DNA from: Paenibacillus phytohabitans
GTDB taxonomy: Bacteria > Bacillota > Bacilli > Paenibacillales > Paenibacillaceae
Assembly (NCBI RefSeq): GCF_013141775.1
Contig: NZ_WHOB01000079.1
Coordinates: 1 to 64,000, forward strand
Direction of reading: 5' to 3'
Length of the DNA stretch: 64,000 nt
The translations under genes were made by a program, and so were the position numbers. A model generated the notes under the pieces. That model saw only the letters and a list, made by a program, of their open reading frames with translations, was not told the origin of the DNA and made no database searches. This document shows, piece by piece, positions 51,759 to 60,697 of the stretch (positions are counted from its first letter, which is position 1; each line of letters starts with the position of its first letter).

Positions 51759-52587
51759 ACCGATTGTCCTCCTGCTGCCTGCAATAAGAACATTTCTCAG
51801 GAAAATGAAGCCCATCCGCCTTGTAACAGCTCAACAAGAGCTCATCAAAAGCAAACGGGTCCCCGCATTCCTTACATACCAGTATGACCGGCTTGCGCGA
51901 ACGTACGAGCAGTGTTTGTGCGCGTTCCCGCAGCAGCGAATGCCACTGCATCTCCTCCAGCTGGTCACGCCCATTCAGGGCTTCGATCACCTGCCGGATT
52001 TCGGCTTGCACCTTGCTGAAGTCAATGGGTTCCCACTGCTGCAAATACGGTATGTATTTCCTATCACCAGAACATAGGATTTTAAACAAGAACATAAAGA
52101 TCATGCCGCGGTTTCGTTCCTTCAAATACTCCATGCTGACCGGCGTAACCCCGTTAGCCAGCCACTGATCCCATTCCCGCAAAAATTCTTCCGCCCGACG
52201 TTCCCGTTCAACCGCCCAGCCGCGCGGAGTGAACACGATCATCGGGAGCTTGCCGGAGTACTCGGTTCGCAGATAATCGGCATCAATTAATTCATCCACT
52301 TTCTCCACAATCTGCTCAAGCGTGATATCACGGTAAAATCCATAGGAGGGATTGCGGTCCAGACCGAGCTCAAGCAGCTTTTTCTCCTTCGAGCCCTTCA
52401 GGATTTTGGACAGCAGTGTACGTCCACCTTCGGCAATAATATCATCGGCTGCCCGCAGAATTGCATGCATCTCCGGAAGCGGCAGCGTTACATTCATATG
52501 ACTTTTGGGCGAATCCTTCCGTTTCGGCTCTTTACGGCTTGTCTTCCGATTACCCAAATGATCCTGCCTCCTTATCAATTTACTCAT
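51751..52587 (-). CDS. RQC-like winged-helix protein with C-terminal zinc ribbon (RQC-minor type)
   Basis: 278 residues. A basic N-terminus is followed at about 40-130 by the block GRTLLSKILKGSKEKKLLEL, LDRNPSYGFYRDITLEQIVE and YSGKLPMIVFTPRGW. I associate this with RQC-minor proteins, relatives of the RecQ C-terminal winged helix. The C-terminus holds two CxxC pairs (VCKECGDPF and KCSYCR), a zinc ribbon. It probably binds nucleic acid. Helicase motifs are absent. It is the first gene of a three-gene unit with the unknown protein and the SEC-C protein, so the unit may act in nucleic-acid or ribosome-linked stress, but this is inference. Confidence 0.7.
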   Translation of the reverse strand: MSKLIRRQDHLGNRKTSRKEPKRKDSPKSHMNVTLPLPEMHAILRAADDIIAEGGRTLLSKILKGSKEKKLLELGLDRNPSYGFYRDITLEQIVEKVDELIDADYLRTEYSGKLPMIVFTPRGWAVERERRAEEFLREWDQWLANGVTPVSMEYLKERNRGMIFMFLFKILCSGDRKYIPYLQQWEPIDFSKVQAEIRQVIEALNGRDQLEEMQWHSLLRERAQTLLVRSRKPVILVCKECGDPFAFDELLLSCYKADGLHFPEKCSYCRQQEDNRYE

Positions 52588-52671
52588 GCCTTATCATCAA
52601 GTTGCAGCAATTTTTCCACATAAGATTATAGCATATCTAGACAAGTGAATCGTTACGATCCGGCAGCCTCC

Positions 52672-52854
52672 ATGCGGACTGGAAAGCGCTTATTTGGGCG
52701 GATCACGCCATTCCGCAGGCCAAGCGGACTCAGATTCCGTTAAGTAACCCGTTTCACCTCATTTCGAGCTCCAAATTACAATATAAGCGCTCCTGAGTCC
52801 GCAACGTGCAGAAAAGCAGCCTTTTTCGCCAAATAGCGTCATCTGAGTCCGAAT
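52672..52854. repeat. 183-bp interspersed repeat with inverted ends, copy 2
   Basis: The same length and order as 49768-49950, in the same orientation, with a handful of substitutions (for example AGTCCGAAT at the right end). The two copies bracket the three genes at 50142-52587. Confidence 0.8.
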
Positions 52855-53013
52855 ATACCCTTGAATACTATATCTCCTCGCATACAGTCAACAGCGCCCC
52901 TCTTCGTCTTCACCTTATTCCTCACCGCTACCGCTTCTTCTATCTTGCCTGTTTCTCCCCGCACTCAGACGCTCTCCTTCACTTCGCCCCAACTTCACAC
53001 TACAACATAAACA

Positions 53014-53052
53014 AAGAGCGCCCACGCAGCCACAAGGCATACAGGACGCTCT
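53014..53052 (-). terminator. Possible terminator of the DUF342 gene
   Basis: Stem AAGAGCG/CGCTCTT with a long partly pairing loop, then TTGTTTA on the minus strand. It starts about 10 bases after the stop. Confidence 0.5.
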
Positions 53053-53061
53053 TATATTACA

Positions 53062-54939
53062 CTACCCTCTCCCGGACTCTGCAGCCAGCTTCATGCTCCG
53101 CAGACTCTCGGCGTCGAAGACCAGGTTCTCCACCGGCTCGGTGATGTCTGCGGTATAGCGGTCAATGGTGACTTTGCCCAGGTACATTTTGCGGACGGAG
53201 ATGCTTTGTTTGGCCTTGAGGTAGGATTGTGCGCCGCTCTCCCCGCCGACATAAAAGGCAGAAATGCTGCCCCCGGCCTCCAGCTTGGAGCCGCGGCAGA
53301 CGGAGAATGTTTTGAGAAACGTAATATTGCCCGAAGAGAACAGCTCACTCTGCACGATCCCGTCCCGGTGGATGATGATGTCGCCGTTGGATTTCAGCGT
53401 GCTGTTCTGGCATTTGCCGATGTTAACCTCGACCTTAGTCTCCTGCATCCGGGCCACACCCATATGCAGCTCCTCCAGCATGCCGATCACTCCGCTGAGC
53501 GAAGCTTCGCTCATATAATCCACCAGCTGCGCCGGCTTCAGGAACAGATTCAGGAAATGCAGCGTCTGCTCCAGATCCTGATGATAGGAGGCCTGAACCG
53601 TTGCCAGCACCGAGAGCAGCTCCTTGATCAGCTGCGGGATCTTCTGGAACTTGCTCTCCAGCAGCAGCAGCACAGCCTGTCCGTACTTCACGCTCTGCTT
53701 CCGGCCTTGGACGGCCTGGACCAGCATCCGGACCGCGGTCTGGAGGATCTTGGTCTCTTCAATCAGCAGCTTGGAGCAGTTGTAGATCCGGTTGTACATC
53801 ACGCCGAAATACCCGGAGTACAGATTGCTGTTCACTACATTGCCTTTGACGAGAATGCTTCCGGTAGCTGTGATGGTGGAGTTATAGATGCTGCCGGCAA
53901 CATAGACGTTACCCAGCGACTCAATGATCATATTGTCCTCGACATCGCCCCGTATAATGACATCGCCGGAGAATACAATATTGCCGGATTTAATGTTCAC
54001 ATTGCCGGGTACGATGTAGGATGTGCAGATGTCGAAATATTTGATCCGGTCACCGGTCACCCGGGGCCGGCCTTCACGCAGGGCGCGGATTTCATTGCCG
54101 ATCAGCAGGACTGTATTATTTTTGGCGAGAATCGAAAGGTCTGCAGGCGGCGGGGGATATAGAATCTCTCCATATACGTCATAGCCGGGAATCCCCTCGA
54201 TAACCGGAATTTTGCGCGCCAGCACTTCACCGCGGATCGCGGAAGGAATACGCAGATGGCTGCGGTAATCCACCTGGCCTTCAATCTCGCTGAATTCATT
54301 CTCAATCGTCTCGGAGAAAAACAGTTCAAGATACGCGTTCTCCCCCGGCACAGCCGCTCTGCCCTGGGCAGCGGTAATTGGCTGATAAGTGGGATTCTGG
54401 AGTTCAGCATGAATTCCGGAGATATTCAGGTTCTGAATGATCCCCCGGCGCTCAAAATCGGCAATAATCTGGTTCAGGCCCAGAATTCCGACAACATTCT
54501 CCGTATTCATCACGGCGTCTACTTCCACCATACCGGCGGATAAATGGTCATTCAGCTTCCATGAGTATTTCTTCGTGGAATGGAGGGTGAAAAAAGCCAG
54601 CAGACGATCCTCCGACACGGTAATCGAATACAGCGGCGGCTCCGAGATTTCCCACTCTATAGTATCCTCCGTAGTCACCTCGGCCGGGCCGGAAACCGGC
54701 TCGCCGTTGACATATAGATTAACCGGAAGAACCCCCATAATCACTGCGGGCGAACCGCCGGGCAGCGGGTCCTGTACGAAGATTTTGTCAGCCCGGACCA
54801 GCACCCGCCCCCCGTGGTCATGATCCGGGTCATCGGATACCATAAATGAAATATCAAACTCGATATCACCGTCACCTTGCGACAGCTCCAGCATATTAAT
54901 CAGCTTATTCAGTTCCTGCTCGGACATACGGTCAGGCAT
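53062..54939 (-). CDS. DUF342 (FapA-like) polymer-forming protein
   Basis: 625 residues. The N-terminal part is beta-rich. The central part shows the DUF342 pattern of short beta-helix strands: GNVNIKSGNIVFSGDVIIRG, DVEDNMIIESLGNVYVAGSI and TITATGSILVKGNVVNSNLY. The region about 400-480 is helical, a likely coiled coil. The beta-helix resumes at NSTLKSNGDIIIHRDGIVQS. Family members are cytoplasmic and linked to surface or flagellar assembly (FapA in Vibrio), but the role in Firmicutes is unclear. The ATG has AGGGGG nine bases upstream. It is not in an operon with the pst genes. Confidence 0.88.
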   Translation of the reverse strand: MPDRMSEQELNKLINMLELSQGDGDIEFDISFMVSDDPDHDHGGRVLVRADKIFVQDPLPGGSPAVIMGVLPVNLYVNGEPVSGPAEVTTEDTIEWEISEPPLYSITVSEDRLLAFFTLHSTKKYSWKLNDHLSAGMVEVDAVMNTENVVGILGLNQIIADFERRGIIQNLNISGIHAELQNPTYQPITAAQGRAAVPGENAYLELFFSETIENEFSEIEGQVDYRSHLRIPSAIRGEVLARKIPVIEGIPGYDVYGEILYPPPPADLSILAKNNTVLLIGNEIRALREGRPRVTGDRIKYFDICTSYIVPGNVNIKSGNIVFSGDVIIRGDVEDNMIIESLGNVYVAGSIYNSTITATGSILVKGNVVNSNLYSGYFGVMYNRIYNCSKLLIEETKILQTAVRMLVQAVQGRKQSVKYGQAVLLLLESKFQKIPQLIKELLSVLATVQASYHQDLEQTLHFLNLFLKPAQLVDYMSEASLSGVIGMLEELHMGVARMQETKVEVNIGKCQNSTLKSNGDIIIHRDGIVQSELFSSGNITFLKTFSVCRGSKLEAGGSISAFYVGGESGAQSYLKAKQSISVRKMYLGKVTIDRYTADITEPVENLVFDAESLRSMKLAAESGRG

Positions 54940-55147
54940 TCGGCATACCCCCTGTTCCTTATAACCGCTTTCATTCTAGTATTATTATAATTTTAAGTAA
55001 TGGAAATAGATAGGCTCCCCTGTGAAAAAAGCCCTCCGGCGGCTGCGGTCCTCTCCGCGTCTCCTGTCACGTCAAACAGGCTGCCCGCCGTGGATTATCC
55101 ACAGCAGAGCAGCCTATTATTTCGCATAAACAGCTTCAGCTTAAGTC

Positions 55148-56029
55148 TCAGCGCCCCCGGCGGCGGTTCCCCAGCCACAGCGGAAAGCGGAAAATAAAGT
55201 TAATCAGCAGGACTACAAACACCAGCACCGCAGCGGACTTGTCCGCGATCTGCCGCGCATCCTCGACAATCGCCTCGGACTGCACGTACCACAGATGGAC
55301 CGCCAGGGTTTCACCCGGCGAGAACAGATTGAAATCCCACATCTCGCCGGAGGTGCTGAGTCCGGCGGTCAGGATAATAACCGCCGATTCCCCGAAGGCG
55401 CGTCCGGCCACGAGGCAGACGCCGGTGATGATTGCCGGAAGGGCTACCGGCAGCACGACCTTGCGGATGACATGGAACTTCGTCATGCCGAGTGCATAGC
55501 CGGCTTCACGGATCTCGCCGGGGACCGCACGCACGGCTTCTTCCGTGACGCGGGCCAGCATCGGCAGATTCAGCAGTGCCAGGCTGACGCCTCCGCCGAG
55601 GATGGTCAGGCCGACACCGAAGTACTCGGCGAAGATCGCCAGGCCCAGGAGGCCGAACACGATGGACGGAACGGAGGCCAGGGATTCCACACAGATGCGC
55701 AATGCGCCTGTGAAGGCATTATCCGGCGCATACTCCGCCATATAGATACCTGCCCCGATCCCGATGGGAACCGAGATCAGCAGCGAGATGAACAGAATAT
55801 AGAAGGAGTTGAAAAGCACCGGGCCGATCCCCCCGCCGGCATCCATCTCTTCCGGCTGCTTGATCAGGAAGTCGGGCCGGAGCGCCGGCAGGCCTTTGCT
55901 TAAGATGGTGAACAGCAGCCAGAAAATCAGCAGCATCACCAGAGCGCCCAGTGTGTAGAACCCGATGGTTGCTATTTTGTTACGCCGCTGCGCCCTTGCC
56001 GTATATCGTGTACGAGTAAATCCATTCAT
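55148..56029 (-). CDS. pstA: Phosphate ABC transporter permease PstA
   Basis: 293 residues with six membrane helices. The family blocks are LFNSFYILFISLLISVPIGI, ESLASVPSIVFGLLGLAIFA and the EAA loop ALGMTKFHVIRKVVLPVALP with GRAFGESAVII. It pairs with PstC to move phosphate inward. It overlaps pstC by one base. No pstB follows: the next gene in this direction is the DUF342 protein. Confidence 0.95.
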   Translation of the reverse strand: MNGFTRTRYTARAQRRNKIATIGFYTLGALVMLLIFWLLFTILSKGLPALRPDFLIKQPEEMDAGGGIGPVLFNSFYILFISLLISVPIGIGAGIYMAEYAPDNAFTGALRICVESLASVPSIVFGLLGLAIFAEYFGVGLTILGGGVSLALLNLPMLARVTEEAVRAVPGEIREAGYALGMTKFHVIRKVVLPVALPAIITGVCLVAGRAFGESAVIILTAGLSTSGEMWDFNLFSPGETLAVHLWYVQSEAIVEDARQIADKSAAVLVFVVLLINFIFRFPLWLGNRRRGR

Positions 56030-56973
56030 CAGGCATCCCTCCGTTTACGGCCCAGCACGCGGATAATTAGAATCAGCACAAAGGAAATAAGCAGCAGCAG
56101 GAAGGCCATCATATGCAGGGAGTAGTTCCAGGTGGACTCAAACTCAACATTAGAGATCTGCATTACAATGTTGCTGGTCAGCACGGAGGTTGGCGTGAAC
56201 AGGGTCTTCGCCAGCTGCGGCGTATTGCCGATCACCATAACCACCGCCATGGTCTCGCCGATCGCACGGGTCATGCCGAGAATAACGGCCGAGACAATCC
56301 CCCGGCTTGCTGCCGGCAGTACAACGCGCATAATGACCTGAAGACGGGTCGAGCCCAGCGCATACGCGGCGTCACGGTATTTGCGCGGAACGGACACAAT
56401 GGCATCATCGCTGATCCGGCAAATGGTCGGCAGCACCATCAGCGCCAGCACGAGGGCTGCGGCGAGCAGTCCGTCCCCCAGGCCTTCTCCGCTCACTCTC
56501 CTCAGGAAGGGAAGCAGTACGGTCAAGCCCAGATAACCATATACAATAGAAGGAATACCGACCAGCAGATCCAGCACCGGACGGATGAAGCTTGTCAGCC
56601 ATTTAGGCGCAATCTCCGCACAGAGCACGGCCATAGCGACTGAGATTGGTACGGCGATGACCAGGGTCAATGCGGTAAGCGATAATGTATTTACAATAAA
56701 TGCAGCGGCGCCGAAGGCATCCTCTTCCGGTGTCCAGTTGAACGAGAAGAAGAAATCGAGCGGCGAGACGCTCCCGAACAGCAGCAGCGCCGTTTTGCCG
56801 ATGAATACAATAACTAGTCCAAGCACCACACAAAGCGCAAGGATACTGAACAGGAAATAATAACGGGATATCGTGTTGCCAAGCAGATGTCTCTTATGTC
56901 TTCTGGTATTTACTTTAACTTCCTCAAGGCTCTTCTGTGTCTGTGCTGTCAGGCTATGAACCGGTGCCCCCAT
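56029..56973 (-). CDS. pstC: Phosphate ABC transporter permease PstC
   Basis: About 314 residues with six membrane helices and the blocks VLDLLVGIPSIVYGYLGLTV and ALGSTRLQVIMRVVLPAASR (EAA loop), then GMTRAIGETMAVVMVIGN. AGGAGG lies seven bases before the ATG at 56973; the ATG at 56997 overlaps nothing useful. It follows pstS by about 90 bases. Confidence 0.95.
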   Translation of the reverse strand: MGAPVHSLTAQTQKSLEEVKVNTRRHKRHLLGNTISRYYFLFSILALCVVLGLVIVFIGKTALLLFGSVSPLDFFFSFNWTPEEDAFGAAAFIVNTLSLTALTLVIAVPISVAMAVLCAEIAPKWLTSFIRPVLDLLVGIPSIVYGYLGLTVLLPFLRRVSGEGLGDGLLAAALVLALMVLPTICRISDDAIVSVPRKYRDAAYALGSTRLQVIMRVVLPAASRGIVSAVILGMTRAIGETMAVVMVIGNTPQLAKTLFTPTSVLTSNIVMQISNVEFESTWNYSLHMMAFLLLLISFVLILIIRVLGRKRRDA

Positions 56974-57064
56974 ACTTTCCCTCCTGTAAGAGGCCAACCC
57001 CGCATGAAGCTCCGGAGCTGGCCGCTGTTACCTATCAGTCTGTTACCTTGTACTATGGTTAATC

Positions 57065-57928
57065 CTAGGATTGCATTGCCGCAATCGGAATGAATTTAAG
57101 CTTTTTGAGCGAACCCTGCTGGAACTTCTTGCTCTGCACGTATTCGATGAATTCTTTGGTAGCGCCGGTAGGCTGGCCTTTGGTCATGTAGTAGCCGTAA
57201 GCCCAAATCTTGTACGAACCGTTGATAACATTGTCCGTAGTCGCTTCCACACCGTTGAACTTCACGGCTTTGATGTCACTGCCGGTCACGTAGACAAGGT
57301 CGATGTATCCGATAGCGTTAGGAGTAGTGCCCACAGCTGTTTTCATGTCGCCGCTGGAGCCGGTTTCCTTGTAGTTCTTCTCTTTCTTCACAATATCTCC
57401 GCCGGCCAGTGCCTTCGCCTGATAGTTGACCCGGGTACCGGAACCGAAGGCACGGGTGATAACCACGATGTTGGCATCTGCTCCGCCGACTTCCTTCCAG
57501 TTCGTGATTTTGCCGGAGTAGATTCCTTTAAGCTGTTCTGTAGTCAAGTTGTCTACACCGACGTTTTTGTTCACGATGGTTGCAAAAGGAATGACCGCTA
57601 CCTTGTTCGCTACCTGTCCTTCAAAAGCTTTGAAGCCCGGAACATCGATGCTGGCATCCCAGTCGCAGGCGCCGATATCCGCAATGCCTTTCTTCACGGC
57701 TTGAGGTCCGGTTACGGAGCCTTTGCCTGAAGCGGCGATTTTTACTTTAGGGTGAAGCTTCTGGAATTCTTTGGCGGCCTGCAGCGTCAATGGAAGCAGT
57801 GCGGTCGAACCGTTAACGGTGATTTTACCCTTGAGACTGTCCGCAGCAGCGGCAACCCCTGCAAAAGCTGCGGTAACCGCGATAACCGCGGTGAGCGCTG
57901 TAACTGTTAATTTCCGGAAAACCTTCAT
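57065..57928 (-). CDS. pstS: Phosphate-binding protein PstS
   Basis: 287 residues. The mature part begins DSLKGKITVNGSTALLPLTL, with the phosphate-binding loops (NGST, ASGKGSVTG, ITRAFGSGTRVNYQ). The signal peptide ends VAAAAD and carries no lipobox Cys, unlike most Gram-positive PstS proteins. It may therefore be released or held by another protein. GGAGGAG precedes the ATG. It is the first pst gene, 64 bases after the secreted propeller-like protein gene. Confidence 0.93.
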   Translation of the reverse strand: MKVFRKLTVTALTAVIAVTAAFAGVAAAADSLKGKITVNGSTALLPLTLQAAKEFQKLHPKVKIAASGKGSVTGPQAVKKGIADIGACDWDASIDVPGFKAFEGQVANKVAVIPFATIVNKNVGVDNLTTEQLKGIYSGKITNWKEVGGADANIVVITRAFGSGTRVNYQAKALAGGDIVKKEKNYKETGSSGDMKTAVGTTPNAIGYIDLVYVTGSDIKAVKFNGVEATTDNVINGSYKIWAYGYYMTKGQPTGATKEFIEYVQSKKFQQGSLKKLKFIPIAAMQS

Positions 57929-57992
57929 GTATAATTTCTCCTCCCGGCGGCCAGCGCCGATATATGTTGTTGTGAATCAGTGAAACTCAGTA

Positions 57993-59411
57993 TTAGTTGG
58001 ACAGCTGTACTGCTTTGCCGTTCTGAATTACAAGGATTTTGCCGTCGCTGACAATGGCCACCTTGCTGCCGTCATTCGAGACAGACACCTCGGACACATC
58101 CTCTGCCGTGCGGAATAATTCAACCGGAGCCGCGCCGCCTGCAATAGAGTAGATTACAGTGCTGCCATCTGCGCTCAAGCCTGCAACCACCAGACCTGCA
58201 CTTGTTCCGGCAGACCAGTTGGCTTCAGCACTCAAGGTGATATCTGTGCTGGTGCCATCTGCTGTAATCGACTTCAGGGTGTTGGCGGCAGTGCCCTCCG
58301 GATCCGCACTCAGGTACACTACGCTGCCGTTAGCAAGAATCTCCGGGTACAGCTTGTTGTCGAGCGCAGTAGTCAGGGCTGCCGGCTTCGCGCCTTTGGT
58401 GGCCAGATCCAGCTTGTACAGCTGTTCTCCGGCTTTGCTGAAGTCTACAGTCAGTGAATCTTCTGTACTGTCGGCATCATTCTTGGCCGTGCCTGTTACA
58501 TTGACAATGTACACGGCAGTTTTGCCGTCCGCCGATACGCGAAGCTCCGATTTATTCTCCACTTTATCCTCAAGCAGCGCTTTGACCTCTCCGGTCTCTA
58601 CAGAAATCTGCGCCAGCTTCTCCTGCTTGTCGCCTTGAATGAAATAGATCGTCTTGCCGTCGCTGGACCATACGAGGTCCGTCTTCACGCTGGTGTCTTT
58701 GCCAAGGGTAGTGATCACTCCGCTGGACAGGTTGATCAGCTGCAGAAGGCCTGTCTCATCGCTGAACACACCCCACTGCTGATCCGCAGAAACTGCATAA
58801 TCCACAGCACTGCTGTTGGAAGAGAACCATTCATAATTGCCCGGTACCTGGCTGAATTTATAGAGCAGTGTGGACTCAGCGTCGCTCTGGCTGGCGATCA
58901 GGCCGCCGTCCGCACTCCAGTGAAGGGTATCGAATTGGCCGGACGGACGGGCGAAGCTCAGGATACTGCTGGTTTCAGCCTGCAGTTCACCGCCAAGTGC
59001 GGTAACCAGCTTCGTGAGTTCAACATAAGTTTTGCTGTTATGAACGACAGGTGCTACTGTAAATTCCTGTGCTTCACCATCAACCTGATAGCTTTTTACA
59101 CCCGCCTGAATCTGTACATTATGTAGGCCCTTGCTGTCATTTAATAGAAATCCGCTGCTGCCGAGCACAAGTCCTGCTCCAAGCTCCCCTGCCACCTGGC
59201 TTAACGAATAGAGTTTATATCCACCGCTGTTGATTGTGCTGAGTGCAACCGGCGTACCATTGATACTCCATGTAGTACTTCCCTCCCCGACTACGGCTGT
59301 CTTGACGGCGGCGGCGCTCACACTGCTGCTTGTAGCCAAAACACTTACTGATCCCCCTGTTACGAGAAGTGCTGTAGCCAAAGCGGCGCCGATCCATTTA
59401 CTGTTTGTCAA
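57993..59411 (-). CDS. Secreted protein: stalk-type domain plus TolB-like beta-propeller repeats
   Basis: 472 residues with a signal peptide ending SSVSAAA. Residues about 50-150 resemble a stalk (copper-amine-oxidase-N-like) module (INGTPVALSTINSGGYKLYS, NSKTYVELTKLVTALGGELQ). From about 165 on there are repeated PD40-like strands: LHWSADGGLIASQSDAESTL, LVWSSDGKTIYFIQGDKQEK, LRVSADGKTAVYIVNV, LSADGSTVIYSIAGG and VSNDGSKVAIVSDGKILVIQ. The repeats should form a beta-propeller. It lies upstream of pstS in the same direction and may be co-transcribed. Its role is unknown. Confidence 0.85.
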   Translation of the reverse strand: MTNSKWIGAALATALLVTGGSVSVLATSSSVSAAAVKTAVVGEGSTTWSINGTPVALSTINSGGYKLYSLSQVAGELGAGLVLGSSGFLLNDSKGLHNVQIQAGVKSYQVDGEAQEFTVAPVVHNSKTYVELTKLVTALGGELQAETSSILSFARPSGQFDTLHWSADGGLIASQSDAESTLLYKFSQVPGNYEWFSSNSSAVDYAVSADQQWGVFSDETGLLQLINLSSGVITTLGKDTSVKTDLVWSSDGKTIYFIQGDKQEKLAQISVETGEVKALLEDKVENKSELRVSADGKTAVYIVNVTGTAKNDADSTEDSLTVDFSKAGEQLYKLDLATKGAKPAALTTALDNKLYPEILANGSVVYLSADPEGTAANTLKSITADGTSTDITLSAEANWSAGTSAGLVVAGLSADGSTVIYSIAGGAAPVELFRTAEDVSEVSVSNDGSKVAIVSDGKILVIQNGKAVQLSN

Positions 59412-59778
59412 TTAGATTCACCCTTTTCCTATAGGTAACTGCTAATGTTATTTTCATCTACGAATGTCAATTCTGTTGCAGAGGAATGTTATGGAAATAT
59501 TAATTGTAAAAGTAATCACATTTTTGCTCTCCTAAATGGATTGAACTTTAAACTTTTCGAGAAAAAACCACTCGCCACTGCGGTGAATATTTGGACTTCC
59601 GGCCGCTGTTAGGTTTGGATTTCCTGATTTGAACCGCTGGCCGTGGTAGAAATCCAAACCTAAAGGCGGACGCTGCCGCTCCTACAGTTCCAAAATCCCC
59701 CTCCGCTGTTCCTTCTCCTTCTCAAAATGTCCATTCAATCTATTTAAGAAAGAAAAGTAGTTTATGGAGGAAGTAAAA
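59412..59778. other. Intergenic region with a 15-bp inverted repeat
   Basis: Upstream of the propeller gene the minus strand has TTGACA (59465-59470) with a plausible start region, and ATAACA, GCAACA and TTTACA words near it that could be an irregular Pho-type box. Further left-to-right, TTAGGTTTGGATTTC at 59609-59623 is repeated as its exact reverse complement at 59649-59663. I see no gene. Confidence 0.4.
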
Positions 59779-59813
59779 AAGGCTGGTCCGGGAATGATTC
59801 CCAGACCAGCCTT
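59779..59813 (-). terminator. Terminator of the small lipoprotein gene
   Basis: Stem AAGGCTGGTC/GACCAGCCTT with an inner GGAAT/ATTCC pair, followed on the minus strand by six T. Confidence 0.9.
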
Positions 59814-59826
59814 GTATGAAACTATG

Positions 59827-60273
59827 TTAATTCAGTATCCACGTCACAATAATCTCATTACCGCCAGGCTTCGAGTCCGAGCTGCTCCCGATAATAGAAT
59901 ACGAATAAGAACCGCTCACCTTGCCATTAATTAGAATGTTGTTGCTGTCGACAATCTCTGTGCCGCGTTCCAGGTCCTTGTCCCTTACATATTTCTGATA
60001 TGTACTTCCGAGAGCGGCCATACTTTCCTCTGTCTCATAGATCAGCATAGAGGATTTCTTCCCCTCTGCCACTTCACCTTGGGTAAAAGTAATGCCCGCG
60101 CCTTCCGGTATCGGCAGATCGTCAGGCAAATACTGCTGCGCGTCCGCATTCTCTTCCGCCAGGGTATGAAAACCTCCGCTGTCCGCTTCTGCTCCGTCTG
60201 TACTGCTGCAGCCGCTAAGTCCGGCCGCTGCCAGAAGCACTCCCAGAGTAAGGAGCAGCTTATGTCCTGCCAT
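59827..60273 (-). CDS. Small lipoprotein of unknown function
   Basis: About 148 residues. It starts MAGHKLLLTLGVLLAAAGLS and has a lipobox LSGC, then SSTDGAEADSGG as linker. The remaining 110 residues form an alpha/beta domain (YLPDDLPIPEGAGITFTQGE, ILINGKVSGSYSYSIIGSSS). The domain is not recognised. The ATG at 60273 has AGGTGG eight bases upstream. It is transcribed alone and ends in a strong terminator. Confidence 0.82.
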   Translation of the reverse strand: MAGHKLLLTLGVLLAAAGLSGCSSTDGAEADSGGFHTLAEENADAQQYLPDDLPIPEGAGITFTQGEVAEGKKSSMLIYETEESMAALGSTYQKYVRDKDLERGTEIVDSNNILINGKVSGSYSYSIIGSSSDSKPGGNEIIVTWILN

Positions 60274-60285
60274 GATTCGCACCAC

Positions 60286-60649
60286 CTTCTAATGTAATGG
60301 GTTCCGGTTGCCGGCAATCTCCAGTATTCTCCTTATTACCCGGATAACCGGTATAAGGAAACGGGTAATCCATAAAATTTAATATGTTTGTTGCGGCGGC
60401 AAGCGGAAACGGCTCCACGTCCTTGAGACATCGTGCATGTGCTCTGCGGGAGCCTGACGAAGCTTCTCATAATCTGTCCGCCAGTCTGGCGGACTTACAA
60501 TCAGCTATTTCGGGTAAAACATGCAGATTCCCAGGTTAATCGGACTCAGATTCATTTATTTGTCCGCAATAGCGGAGAGCAATAGAGCGTCAGATAAATT
60601 TCTTGTGCACTTGGAAAAGAGATTTACATTTACCAAGAGAATCATTATT
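60286..60649. other. Divergent intergenic region with small palindromes
   Basis: ATTACCCG and CGGGTAAT form an inverted repeat near 60336-60370. GTCCGCCAG-T-CTGGCGGAC is a near-perfect palindrome at 60476-60494. The promoter of the ABC operon lies at the right end (TATAAT at 60649-60654). I see no gene. Confidence 0.45.
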
Positions 60650-60675
60650 ATAATGAGTGAGTACTCACTCATTAT
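60650..60675. promoter_or_regulatory. 26-bp palindromic operator of the ABC/TetR operon
   Basis: A perfect palindrome centred on GTAC, with core TGAGTGAGTACTCACTCA and flanks ATAA/TTAT. It overlaps the TATAAT box at 60649 and lies 22 bases before the ABC ATPase start. Position and symmetry fit a TetR-family operator; the regulator gene is at the end of the same operon. Confidence 0.8.
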
Positions 60676-60697
60676 GCTGAGAATTGAGGAGATCACA

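Noticed and set aside
49000..53000. Prophage or integrative element at the tRNA-Arg gene
   Set aside because: No integrase, excisionase, structural or transfer gene is visible; only repeats and the three-gene cassette.
53206..54162. 318-codon frame opposite the DUF342 gene
   Set aside because: Gln/His/Leu-rich shadow without ribosome site.
59465..59510. Pho box upstream of the propeller/pst genes
   Set aside because: TTGACA, GCAACA, ATAACA and TTTACA occur, but their spacing (9, 13 and 18) does not fit the regular 11-base period, so I did not call it as a site.
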